Assembly (NCBI GenBank): GCA_964528085.1
Contig: CAZGRE010000006.1
Span: 1-47,843 of the forward strand
Source of the DNA: B2-G16 sp964528085
GTDB taxonomy: Bacteria > Bipolaricaulota > Bipolaricaulia > UBA7950 > UBA9294
Direction: 5' to 3'
DNA length: 47,843 bases
Both the position numbers and the translations under genes were made by a program. Below the pieces are notes generated by a model. It saw only the letters and a program-made list of their open reading frames with translations, was not told where the DNA came from and made no database searches. Below, piece after piece: positions 34,301 to 40,998 of the stretch. How positions within the stretch are numbered: position 1 is the stretch's first letter; each line of letters begins with the position of its first letter.

Positions 34301-34627
34301 CGGGAAGTCGCCGATGTACAGCTCGGTCTCCTGGATGACCTTCGCGTTCTGCTTGAGAATCGCTTTCACCCGCAAGGGGCGCGAATACGTCAGGTCCTTG
34401 TCCTTGCATTCGAGCTCCGTGTTCCTCGGCTCCCCGAGGTACGGCTTCTCGAACTCGAGGGTCAGCCCCTCCTTACCGTGGCCGACGATCGGTGAGATGT
34501 CCTCGAACGCCTGCGTTATACCCTTCTCTACGAAATCATTAAACGATCTGCGGACATCGGAAAGGAGATACGGTGGGGGGAGGATCTCCTGGCTCCGTCC
34601 GTAGGACCTACGTTCTCGATATTTCAT
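31298..34627 (-). CDS. rpoB: DNA-directed RNA polymerase subunit beta
   Basis: The beta subunit of RNA polymerase, 1109 residues, which is at the short end for the family and means lineage-specific inserts are missing. It is full length: N-terminal [20 protein letters not shown], fork-loop and rifampicin region [20 protein letters not shown], active-centre segments [17 protein letters not shown] and [13 protein letters not shown], and C-terminal [20 protein letters not shown]. The rifampicin pocket has Glu at E. coli 516 and Asn at 531, and lacks Pro535. It follows rplL after a hairpin leader (34640-34687). No rpoC follows; a NUDIX gene overlaps its end. Confidence 0.97.
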   Translation of the reverse strand: [1109 protein letters not shown]

Positions 34628-34639
34628 CTTCGCCCCTCG

Positions 34640-34687
34640 AAAAGGACGCCCCGCCTCGAGGAAGACTCAGCCTCAAGGCAGGCGTCC
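34640..34687 (-). terminator. rplL-rpoB intergenic hairpin with T tract (attenuator or RNase III site)
   Basis: In the transcript a long imperfect stem forms: GGACGCC, GCCT and GAGG on the 5' side pair with CCTC, AGGC and GGCGTCC on the 3' side. Single mismatches separate the blocks, and the stem is followed by TTTT at 34643-34640. It lies in the only sizeable gap of the ribosomal block, 13 bases before the rpoB ATG. E. coli has a partial terminator and an RNase III site in the same place, which adjusts the ratio of ribosomal proteins to polymerase. Confidence 0.7.
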
Positions 34688-34721
34688 GACAGTGACCCTG
34701 GGAAGAGAGCGCGTCCTCGCC

Positions 34722-35099
34722 CTACTGCAATTCGACCTCAGCTCCGGCCGCCTCCAGCTTCTCCTTGATGCTCGCCGCCTCGTCCGCCCCGACGTCCTCT
34801 TTGATCGTCGCCGGGAGGTTGTCGACGAGCTCCTTGCATTCCTTCAGGCCCTTACCGGTGATCTCCTTGATCTCCTTGATGACCTGAATCTTCTTCTGGC
34901 CGGCGCTCGTCATCACGACCTTGACGGTATCCGCCCCGCCGGCCTCACCCTCTCCTCCACCTGCCGGTGCCGCTGCGACAGCGACCGGTGCCGCCATCGC
35001 CGCCGAGACGTTGAACCGCTCCTCGATCATCTCGACGAGCTCGGCGAGCTCCTTCACCGACATCTCCTCTATCTGCTGGAGGATCTCCTCTTTCGCCAT
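34722..35099 (-). CDS. rplL: 50S ribosomal protein L7/L12
   Basis: Stalk protein, 125 residues, that recruits translation factors to the ribosome. The N-terminal dimerisation domain (MAKEEILQQIEEMSVKELAELVEMIEERF) leads into an Ala/Gly hinge (AAPVAVAAAPAGGGEGEAGG). The C-terminal factor-binding domain contains VIKEIKEITGKGLKECKELVDNLP. Its ATG overlaps the rplJ stop by one base. Confidence 0.97.
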   Translation of the reverse strand: MAKEEILQQIEEMSVKELAELVEMIEERFNVSAAMAAPVAVAAAPAGGGEGEAGGADTVKVVMTSAGQKKIQVIKEIKEITGKGLKECKELVDNLPATIKEDVGADEAASIKEKLEAAGAEVELQ

Positions 35100-35632
35100 T
35101 ATACTGCCTCCTCTTTCTCACGTTGTTTCTTAACCTCATTCAGAACGACCGCCAACTCGCGGATCTTCGCCTGCAACACGACGGCGAGGGCACGGATCGG
35201 CCCGCTCAGGACGAGCGCCAGCTTCGCGTGGAGCTCCTCGCGCGACGGGAGGGAGACGTACCTCTTTACCTCCTCCTCGGTTACGAGGACCCCCTCGAAC
35301 AGCCCGCCCTTCAGCTCGTACCGCGGGGCGTACGCCTTCCTACACTCCTCGCTCAGCTTGAACGGGATCCCAGGATCCTCGTAGCTTATCGCCAGCGCGA
35401 CCGGTCCTCGGAACATCTCCGCTAATCCATCGATCCCCGCCTCCTCGGCGGCGATCCGTGCCAGGGTGTCCTTCACGACGCGGTACTCCAGGCCCTGCTT
35501 GGTGAACCTCTCCCGCAACTCGACCATCTCGTTCGCCGTGAGCCCGCGGTAGTCGCAGAGGACCAAGCCGACGGCCCGCTCGAACCTCTCCTTCAGGCGC
35601 TTGACTTCCTCGATTTTCGCTTGAGTCGGCAT
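35099..35632 (-). CDS. rplJ: 50S ribosomal protein L10
   Basis: Stalk base protein, 177 residues, which anchors L7/L12 dimers. It starts MPTQAKIEEVKRLKERFE and has LCDYRGLTANEMVELRERF and YRVVKDTLARIAA. The C-terminal helix (AVVLQAKIRELAVVLNEVKKQ) carries the L12 binding sites. Only 9 bases separate it from rplA, so the folded L10-L12 autoregulatory leader seen in other bacteria cannot lie in an intergenic space here. Confidence 0.96.
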   Translation of the reverse strand: MPTQAKIEEVKRLKERFERAVGLVLCDYRGLTANEMVELRERFTKQGLEYRVVKDTLARIAAEEAGIDGLAEMFRGPVALAISYEDPGIPFKLSEECRKAYAPRYELKGGLFEGVLVTEEEVKRYVSLPSREELHAKLALVLSGPIRALAVVLQAKIRELAVVLNEVKKQREKEEAV

Positions 35633-35641
35633 CCCCGCTCC

Positions 35642-36349
35642 CTACCCCGTACCCTCTATCAGCCCGTTGATCTCGTCGAGATCGAGGGTTATACCAGGCC
35701 CCATCGTCGAGGCGATCGTCACCTTCTTCATGTAGCGCCCCTTGACGCCCTCCTCCGGCCGCCGTTCGGCGATGCTCCGGATGACGGCGATCAGGTTCTC
35801 CTTCAGGGCGGGGAGATCGAACGAGACCTTCCCGAAGACCGTGTGGATCACCCCGTAGCGGTCGGAACGATACTCGATCATCCCCCGCTTCAGCTCGCCA
35901 ATGACCCGGCCGATGTCCTTCGTCACCGTCCCGCTCTTCGGGGAGGGCATCAGCCCACGCGGGCCGAGGAGCCTACCGAGCTTCCCGACGATCGGCATCA
36001 TGTCCGGGGTCGCAACGATCTTGTCGAACTCGAACCACCCCTCCTGGATCCGCTTGGCGAGATCCTCACCTCCGACGTAGTCGGCCCCGGCCTCCTCTGC
36101 CTCGGAGACGCTCGTCCCCTTGGCGAACGCGAGGACCCTGACCGATTTACCCGTTCCGTGCGGGAGGTTGCACGTCCCGCGGACGACGACCTGGCTCGCC
36201 TTGATCCCGAGCGCGATCGCGACCTCGGCCGTCTCGTCGAAACCGGCGGTCGCCGTCGCCTTCATCTTCTCCAGCCCTTCGTCTATGCTGTAGGCCGCAA
36301 CGGGATCGACGAGGGTGGCTGCCCCTTGGTAACGCCTGCTCCTTTTCAC
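35642..36349 (-). CDS. rplA: 50S ribosomal protein L1
   Basis: L1 stalk protein, 235 residues. Conserved blocks are TAEVAIALGIKASQVVVRGTC (in part), LPHGTGKSVRVLAFAKG, DKIVATPDMMPIVGKLGRLLG, PRGLMPSPKSGTVT and the C-terminal TIASTMGPGITLD. It overlaps the rplK stop by 4 bases (ATGA). In many bacteria L1 represses the rplK-rplA message by binding a leader before rplK; the 22-base rplK leader here is too short for the usual site. Confidence 0.97.
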   Translation of the reverse strand: MKRSRRYQGAATLVDPVAAYSIDEGLEKMKATATAGFDETAEVAIALGIKASQVVVRGTCNLPHGTGKSVRVLAFAKGTSVSEAEEAGADYVGGEDLAKRIQEGWFEFDKIVATPDMMPIVGKLGRLLGPRGLMPSPKSGTVTKDIGRVIGELKRGMIEYRSDRYGVIHTVFGKVSFDLPALKENLIAVIRSIAERRPEEGVKGRYMKKVTIASTMGPGITLDLDEINGLIEGTG

Positions 36350-36777
36350 TCGTCCACCACCTCGACCCCCATGTTGCGGGCGGTTCCCTCGATGATCTTC
36401 ACCGCGGATTCGAACTTGTACGTGTTCAGATCGGGGAGCTTCCGTTCGACGATCCTCCGGACCTGCTCCCGCGTTATCTTCGCCACCTTCATCCGGTTCG
36501 GCTCAGGGGAACCTGATTGTATCCCAGCCGCCATCTTGATCAACTCGGCGGCCGGCGGCTGTTTGAGGACGAAATCGTACTTCCCCCCCAAGTAGACCGA
36601 TATGACGACTGGGATGATCGTTCCGGGGACCTCGTTCTTCGTCGCCTCGTTGAACTTCTTGCAGAAGTCCATGATGTTCAGCTTGTGCTCACCGAGCGCG
36701 GGTCCAACCGGAGGGGCCGGCGTCGCCTGGCCTGCAGGGATATGCAGGTTGATCCTTGCAATGACGTTCTTCGCCAT
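36346..36777 (-). CDS. rplK: 50S ribosomal protein L11
   Basis: GTPase-centre protein, 143 residues. The N-terminal domain has LHIPAGQATPAPPVGPALGE, with the thiostrepton-site prolines, and NIMDFCKKFNEAT. The C-terminal rRNA-binding domain ends VKIIEGTARNMGVEV. It is 22 bases after the nusG stop and has AGGAGGTAGG upstream. Confidence 0.97.
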   Translation of the reverse strand: MAKNVIARINLHIPAGQATPAPPVGPALGEHKLNIMDFCKKFNEATKNEVPGTIIPVVISVYLGGKYDFVLKQPPAAELIKMAAGIQSGSPEPNRMKVAKITREQVRRIVERKLPDLNTYKFESAVKIIEGTARNMGVEVVDE

Positions 36778-36799
36778 CCTACCTCCTCCCCAGCTTAAC

Positions 36800-37909
36800 T
36801 TATAGCTTTTCGATCCCGTCGAAGCCGAGCCTCACCGGGGTCTCCCTCCCGAAGATCTTGACGATCACCGTCACCTCTTCGGCTTCCTTGTCTATCTCCT
36901 TGATCTCGCCCGTGAAGTCGGCGAACGGGCCCTCGACGATCTCCACGACCTCGCCGACCGTGAAGTCGACCTCGACCTTCGGCTCGGACGAGGTCGATGC
37001 GGAGGCGACCGGGACGGCGAGGAGCCCGGCCTTCCGCTTGATCAGCTTCATCTCCGGCCCCTCGATCGGCATCGGGGTGTAGCGCGAACCGACGTAGCGG
37101 ACGGCACCCTTCACCCCGTCGATCAGCTCCATCATCTCCTCCGCATCGAGGCCGAGGCGCCCGAATACGTACCCCGGGAAGAGCCGGCGCTTCTCGATCC
37201 GCTGTATCGTCACCACCCGCTTGTCCTTGTACTCCTTGACCTTGAGGAGACCTGTCGCCCGGCTCGTTATCTGATCCTCGGTCTCCAGCAGGTCCCCCTT
37301 CTTAAGCTCCATCCCCTCGCGGATCCGGGCGATGTACTTCTCGGGGATGATCCTTTTTTTCTCCCGCCCGTCCGCGTACTGGAGCGTCACCCGCTTCACC
37401 TTGTCCCGCAGGACGACCGTCCCGCGGTTCGTCACCATGAACCTCTCGTCGCTGTCCGTGGTGAGCGGGACGCCGTTTCTTATCTTCTCCCCGACGCGGA
37501 TGTCGCGGCGGATCCGCTTGTCGACCGGGACGAGGTAGACCTCCTCGTTCCGGTTCGTCATCTCCACGATCACCCGCTGGAGGGGCTCGACCTCCACGAC
37601 CTTGGCATCCGCCTCCACGTGGCGCGGCGGCTTGCGGGCGATCACGTCACCGCGCATCACCCGCTCGTTCGGCTTCACGACGAGGTCGTAGTCGTAGGGG
37701 ATCCGGTACTCCACCCCCGCGCTCCGCCGGCTACGCGAGGTGATGACCTCCTCCACCGGGACGAGGAAGAAGGTCTCCTCACCGTCGACGGTGAACCGCT
37801 CTACGGCATCCTCCCACCCTCTGCGCCGGATCCGCTCGTTCAGATCCTCCTTGACCTTCAACTCAGAGCCGGCATAGGTCTGGATCGCATACCATTTCTT
37901 AAGCCGCAT
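36800..37909 (-). CDS. nusG: transcription antitermination factor NusG with inserted domain II
   Basis: Elongation factor that bridges RNA polymerase and ribosome or Rho. It is 369 residues, about twice the usual 180. The NGN domain starts MRLKKWYAIQTYAGSELKVKE and resumes at RRLFPGYVFGRL near residue 243. Between about 56 and 238 lies a basic, beta-rich insertion equivalent to domain II of Thermotoga maritima NusG. The C-terminal KOW domain is about 318-369 (VGEVVEIVEGPFADFTGEI, then FGRETPVRL). The ATG at 37909 lies 7 bases after the secE stop; the frame further upstream only overlaps secE. Confidence 0.95.
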   Translation of the reverse strand: MRLKKWYAIQTYAGSELKVKEDLNERIRRRGWEDAVERFTVDGEETFFLVPVEEVITSRSRRSAGVEYRIPYDYDLVVKPNERVMRGDVIARKPPRHVEADAKVVEVEPLQRVIVEMTNRNEEVYLVPVDKRIRRDIRVGEKIRNGVPLTTDSDERFMVTNRGTVVLRDKVKRVTLQYADGREKKRIIPEKYIARIREGMELKKGDLLETEDQITSRATGLLKVKEYKDKRVVTIQRIEKRRLFPGYVFGRLGLDAEEMMELIDGVKGAVRYVGSRYTPMPIEGPEMKLIKRKAGLLAVPVASASTSSEPKVEVDFTVGEVVEIVEGPFADFTGEIKEIDKEAEEVTVIVKIFGRETPVRLGFDGIEKL

Positions 37910-37916
37910 GATCAGA

Positions 37917-38108
37917 TCAACCGCTTCTGATGAAGACCTTGAGGAGCGTGGCGAGCATCCCGTCCACACCCCAGATGTAGACCGTCATTATCACCATCAG
38001 GATGATGATCAGGACGGTGAGGGAAACGAGCTCCGTCCTCGTCGGCCAGCTGACGCGCGCGACCTCGGCGCGCACGCCCTTGAGATAGTTAACGATACGA
38101 TCTATCAT
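37917..38108 (-). CDS. secE: preprotein translocase subunit SecE
   Basis: A 63-residue single-span subunit of the SecYEG channel. It has the amphipathic surface helix with the conserved FxxVRAEVARVSWPTRTEL-like element (here LKGVRAEVARVSWPTRTEL) and one membrane helix (LTVLIIILMVIMTVYIWGVD). It lies between tRNA-Trp and nusG, as in many bacteria. Confidence 0.95.
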   Translation of the reverse strand: MIDRIVNYLKGVRAEVARVSWPTRTELVSLTVLIIILMVIMTVYIWGVDGMLATLLKVFIRSG

Positions 38109-38136
38109 TCCACGTCTCCTCGTCGCCGAATCCTTG

Positions 38137-38209
38137 CAGGCCCGGGAGGACTTGAACCCCCAGCCTTCCGATTTGGAGTCGGACGCTCTGCCAGTTGAGC
38201 TACGGGCCT
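38137..38209 (-). tRNA. tRNA-Trp (anticodon CCA)
   Basis: A minus-strand cloverleaf with acceptor stem AGGCCCG/CGGGCCT, D-arm GCTCAACTGGCAGAG, anticodon arm CCGACTCCAAATCGG giving anticodon CCA, and T-loop TTCAAGT. The discriminator is G and the genomic CCA end is absent. It lies between rpmG and secE, the classical position of this tRNA. Confidence 0.95.
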
Positions 38210-38232
38210 ATTCTCACCCAGCCGTCCTCCGG

Positions 38233-38397
38233 CTAGACCTCCTTGTGCAGCGTGTGCTTCCGGTCCCACTTGCAATACTTGCGGAGCGCGAGCTTGTCGC
38301 GCGTGTTGTTCTTGTTCCGCTTCGTGTGGTAGTTGCGCCGGCCGCACTCGCTACATGCCAGTGTAACGTGAATGACCGCTTCGCCCTTCTTCGCCAT
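38233..38397 (-). CDS. rpmG: 50S ribosomal protein L33
   Basis: A 54-residue protein read from ATG 38397: MAKKGEAVIHVTLACSECGR, then NYHTKRNKNNTRDKLALRKY and CKWDRKHTLHKEV. The core matches L33 closely (RNYxTxKNKxNTxxKLxLRKYC). The first zinc pair CSEC is present. The second pair, normally CPxC, is CKWD, so one of four zinc ligands is Asp. It lies between tuf and tRNA-Trp. Confidence 0.95.
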   Translation of the reverse strand: MAKKGEAVIHVTLACSECGRRNYHTKRNKNNTRDKLALRKYCKWDRKHTLHKEV

Positions 38398-38409
38398 TTA
38401 CTCCATCCC

Positions 38410-39609
38410 TTATTCGAGGATCTTGGTGACCACGCCGGAGGCGATCGTCTTCCCGCCCTCGCGGACGGCGAACCTGAGCCCTTCGTCCATCGCCACGGGG
38501 TGGATCAGCTCGCCGAAGATCTTCACGTGATCGCCGGGCATCACCATCTCGACGCCCTCCGGCAGGAGGACGGTCCCGGTGATGTCGGTCGTCCGGAAGA
38601 AGAACTGCGGCCTGTACCCGGAGAAGAACGGCTTATGACGTCCGCCTTCGTCCTTGGTCAGGACGTAGACCTCACCCTCGAATTTCCGATGCGGGGTGAT
38701 CGTCCCTGGAGCAGCGACGACCTGGCCACGCTCCACCTCGTCCTTGTCGATTCCGCGGAGGAGGATCCCGACGTTGTCGCCGGCGATCGCATAATCGAGC
38801 GTCTTGTTGAACATCTCGAGGCTTGTGGCGACCGTCTTCTGGATCTCATCGTGTACACCGACGATCTCGACCTCCATCCCGGGGGTGATCTTCCCGCGCT
38901 CGACGCGGCCGGTGACGACCGTACCCCGCCCCTTGATCGAGAAGATGTCCTCGATCGGCATCAGGAACGGCTTGTCCTCCTCACGGTCCGGGAGCGGGAT
39001 GTACTCGTCGACCGCCTTCATCAGCTCGACGATGCACTCCGTATCCGGGTGGTTCGGCTCGTCCCCGTGCTCCATCGCCTTCAGCGCCGAGCCGCGGATG
39101 ATCGGGACCTCGTCCCCGGGGAACTCGTATTCGGAGAGGAGCTCGCGGATCTCCATCTCGATCAGATCGATCAGCTCCGGGTCGTCGACCATGTCGACCT
39201 TGTTCAGGAAGACGACGATCGCCGGAACGTTCACCTGCCGCGCAAGGAGGACGTGCTCGCGCGTCTGCGGCATCGGCCCGTCGTCGGCGGCGACCACGAG
39301 GATCGCCCCGTCCATCTGCGCGGCTCCGGTGATCATGTTCTTGATGTAGTCCGCATGTCCCGGACAATCGATATGGGCGTAGTGGCGGTTCTCGGTCTCG
39401 TACTCGACGTGCCGGACGTTGATTGTGATCCCGCGCGCCTTCTCCTCCGGCGCGTTGTCGATGTCCTCGAATGCCAACGCCCGCGCCTTACCCTGGGTGG
39501 CGAGGACCTTGGTGATCGCCGAGGTCAACGTTGTCTTCCCATGGTCGATATGCCCGATCGTCCCAATGTTCAGATGGGGCTTATCCCTCACAAACGCTTC
39601 CTTCGCCAT
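38410..39609 (-). CDS. tuf: elongation factor Tu
   Basis: GTPase that delivers aminoacyl-tRNA to the ribosome, 399 residues. G motifs are GHIDHGKTT, the switch I region ARGITINVRHVEYET, DCPGHADYIKNM, NKVDM and the SAL element in RGSALKAMEHG. Domains 2 and 3 are complete (GRGTVVTGRVERG, GGRHKPFFSGYRPQF, REGGKTIASGVVTKILE). It follows the tRNA-Thr-Tyr-Thr cluster, as E. coli tufB does. The strong promoter at 40003-40031 probably drives the whole block. Confidence 0.98.
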   Translation of the reverse strand: MAKEAFVRDKPHLNIGTIGHIDHGKTTLTSAITKVLATQGKARALAFEDIDNAPEEKARGITINVRHVEYETENRHYAHIDCPGHADYIKNMITGAAQMDGAILVVAADDGPMPQTREHVLLARQVNVPAIVVFLNKVDMVDDPELIDLIEMEIRELLSEYEFPGDEVPIIRGSALKAMEHGDEPNHPDTECIVELMKAVDEYIPLPDREEDKPFLMPIEDIFSIKGRGTVVTGRVERGKITPGMEVEIVGVHDEIQKTVATSLEMFNKTLDYAIAGDNVGILLRGIDKDEVERGQVVAAPGTITPHRKFEGEVYVLTKDEGGRHKPFFSGYRPQFFFRTTDITGTVLLPEGVEMVMPGDHVKIFGELIHPVAMDEGLRFAVREGGKTIASGVVTKILE

Positions 39610-39686
39610 CGCTTAAACCTCCTTAGCGCCTGTTGTAAGATCCATCCCTTTCGCTTAAATAGGAAGGACTATCTCTCGCAAGCATG

Positions 39687-39759
39687 AGCCCGCGGACGGA
39701 GTCGAACCGACGACCTCCCCCTTACCAAGGGGGTGCTCTACCACCTGAGCTACACGGGC
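39687..39759 (-). tRNA. tRNA-Thr (anticodon GGT)
   Basis: A minus-strand cloverleaf with acceptor GCCCGTG/CGCGGGC (one T-G pair), anticodon stem CCCCC/GGGGG and loop TTGGTAA giving anticodon GGT, and T-loop TTCGACT. No CCA is encoded. It is the last tRNA before tuf. A small AACTCCG/CGGAGTT hairpin (39766-39784) lies between it and tRNA-Tyr and may guide transcript processing. Confidence 0.95.
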
Positions 39760-39810
39760 GCTTCGAACTCCGTAGAACGGAGTTTAACCGAAAGCTTCGA
39801 TCCTTCCAAC

Positions 39811-39893
39811 TGGAGGGGGAGGGATTCGAACCCCCGAAGGCGTCCGCCAACGGATTTACAGTCCGCCCCGTTTGGCCACTTCGGTACCCCTCC
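39811..39893 (-). tRNA. tRNA-Tyr (anticodon GTA)
   Basis: An 83-base class II tRNA. The acceptor stem is GGAGGGG/CCCCTCC, the anticodon loop CTGTAAA gives anticodon GTA, a long variable arm follows, and the T-loop is TTCGAAT. The discriminator is A and CCA is not encoded. Confidence 0.95.
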
Positions 39894-39908
39894 AACCGTG
39901 ATCGGAAG

Positions 39909-39981
39909 AGCCAGCGGCCAGAGTCGAACTGGCAACCTACTGATTACAAATCAGTTGCTCTGCCGATTGAGCTACGCTGGC
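39909..39981 (-). tRNA. tRNA-Thr (anticodon TGT)
   Basis: A minus-strand cloverleaf with acceptor GCCAGCG/CGCTGGC, anticodon arm CTGAT-TTGTAA-TCAG giving anticodon TGT, and T-loop TTCGACT. It is the first gene of the tRNA-tuf transcript, beginning about 15-20 bases after the predicted start site. Confidence 0.95.
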
Positions 39982-40002
39982 ACCTTTCACGACGCCGTGC
40001 GG

Positions 40003-40031
40003 ATTTTACTTGAGGGATCTTTCCCGGTCAA
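40003..40031 (-). promoter_or_regulatory. strong promoter of the tRNA-tuf-rpmG-secE-nusG-rpl-rpoB block
   Basis: On the minus strand -35 TTGACC (40026-40031), a 17-base spacer and -10 TAAAAT (40003-40008), each five of six to consensus. The -35 overlaps the last codons of yjbQ. An AAAG-rich spacer and a GC-rich discriminator (CCGCACGGCG) follow; a GC-rich discriminator is typical of stringently controlled stable-RNA promoters. Confidence 0.8.
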
Positions 40032-40420
40032 GAAAGGAAGTTGACCCATACCCTCCTGTTCCGTGGGCCGTCGAACTCGCACAGGAAGATCCCCTGCCAT
40101 GTCCCGAGGGCAAGCCGTCCGTCCCTGATCCCGACGGTGACGCTCGAACCGATCAGCGACGCCTTGATGTGCGCCGGGGAGTTACCCTCGGCGTGCTCCC
40201 AATCCCCAACGTGATCGACGATCCGGGCAAGCCCCTGGATGATGTCCCGACCGACCGCCGGATCGGCCGACTCGTTGATCGTCAGGCCGGCCGTGGTGTG
40301 CGGACAGAAGAGAAAACAGATCCCATCCTGGATCCCTGAGCGGCGGACCACTCGATCGACCGCGTCGGTGATATCGAGGAGGGCCTCCCTCGCCCTGGTC
40401 TCGAAGCGGAGTTCCTCCAT
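40028..40420 (-). CDS. YjbQ family protein (secondary thiamine-phosphate synthase-like)
   Basis: A 130-residue protein of the YjbQ/UPF0047 family. The metal-binding region reads CPHTTAGLTINESADPAVGRD, and the second block is HAEGNSPAHIKASLIGSSVTV followed by LGTWQGIFLCEFDGPR. The ATG at 40420 shares its A with the TGA of the CBS gene; longer frames are shadows. Members can show weak thiamine-phosphate synthase activity, but the true role is not settled. Confidence 0.93.
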   Translation of the reverse strand: MEELRFETRAREALLDITDAVDRVVRRSGIQDGICFLFCPHTTAGLTINESADPAVGRDIIQGLARIVDHVGDWEHAEGNSPAHIKASLIGSSVTVGIRDGRLALGTWQGIFLCEFDGPRNRRVWVNFLS

Positions 40421-40998
40421 CACCCCTCCTTGAGGGAGGCCTCGAGATCCTCGCGGAGCCGTTCGCGGTCGTCGATCCCCTGAACGCGGAGGATCACCTC
40501 CCGGCGCGACCCGTCCTCCTCCCCCTGCGTCAGGCTGACCAACCGGACATTGTGCTCGCGGAGGACCTGCAAGACGCGGTAGAGGTCGTCGGAATCCGTC
40601 CTCGCCCAAACGGTCAAACGTGTACCCTCGAGCCCGATCCCGAGCCCGGAGGCGAGCCCGCGGAGGATCTCCCCCTGGGTTATCACCCCGACAAGCCGTT
40701 CCTCGACCGTCACCGGGAGGACGACGAGCCTATTCTCTAGCACGATCAGGGCCGCCTTCTCCAGGGTATCCTCCGGTGAGACGGCGAATCTGACCGGATG
40801 GGCCACGCGCTCGACCGGGAGGTCGTCGTCCGCCCCCTTGAGCGAGGCGCGGGTGACGAAACCAACGAGCCTTCCATCCGAAGCGACGACAAGGACGATC
40901 GAGAACCGGTTCTCGTCCATCAGCCCCCTCACCTCGGCAGAAGGGGCGTCGGGGAGGACGGTGACCGCCCTCCTATCCATGTACCGCTCGACGTTCAT
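40420..40998 (-). CDS. CBS-pair protein with C-terminal ACT-like domain
   Basis: A 192-residue cytoplasmic sensor. Two CBS motifs form a Bateman unit (VERYMDRRAVTVLPDAPSAEV and VERVAHPVRFAVSPEDTLEKA, each followed by LVGFVTR or LVGVITQ). The last 65 residues (TRLTVWARTDSDDLYRVLQV and REHNVRLVSLTQGEE) have the pattern of an ACT domain, as in AcuB-type proteins. Adenine nucleotides and an amino acid or related ligand are likely effectors. It overlaps the EF-G-2 stop by 4 bases and is followed by yjbQ with a one-base overlap. Confidence 0.9.
   Translation of the reverse strand: MNVERYMDRRAVTVLPDAPSAEVRGLMDENRFSIVLVVASDGRLVGFVTRASLKGADDDLPVERVAHPVRFAVSPEDTLEKAALIVLENRLVVLPVTVEERLVGVITQGEILRGLASGLGIGLEGTRLTVWARTDSDDLYRVLQVLREHNVRLVSLTQGEEDGSRREVILRVQGIDDRERLREDLEASLKEG

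Noticed and set aside
38134..39687. A 517-codon open frame antisense to tuf
   Set aside because: It lies fully opposite tuf, rpmG and tRNA-Trp; its Asp/Leu/Arg/Val-rich translation is what the complement of GC-rich coding sequence gives. No domain is recognisable.
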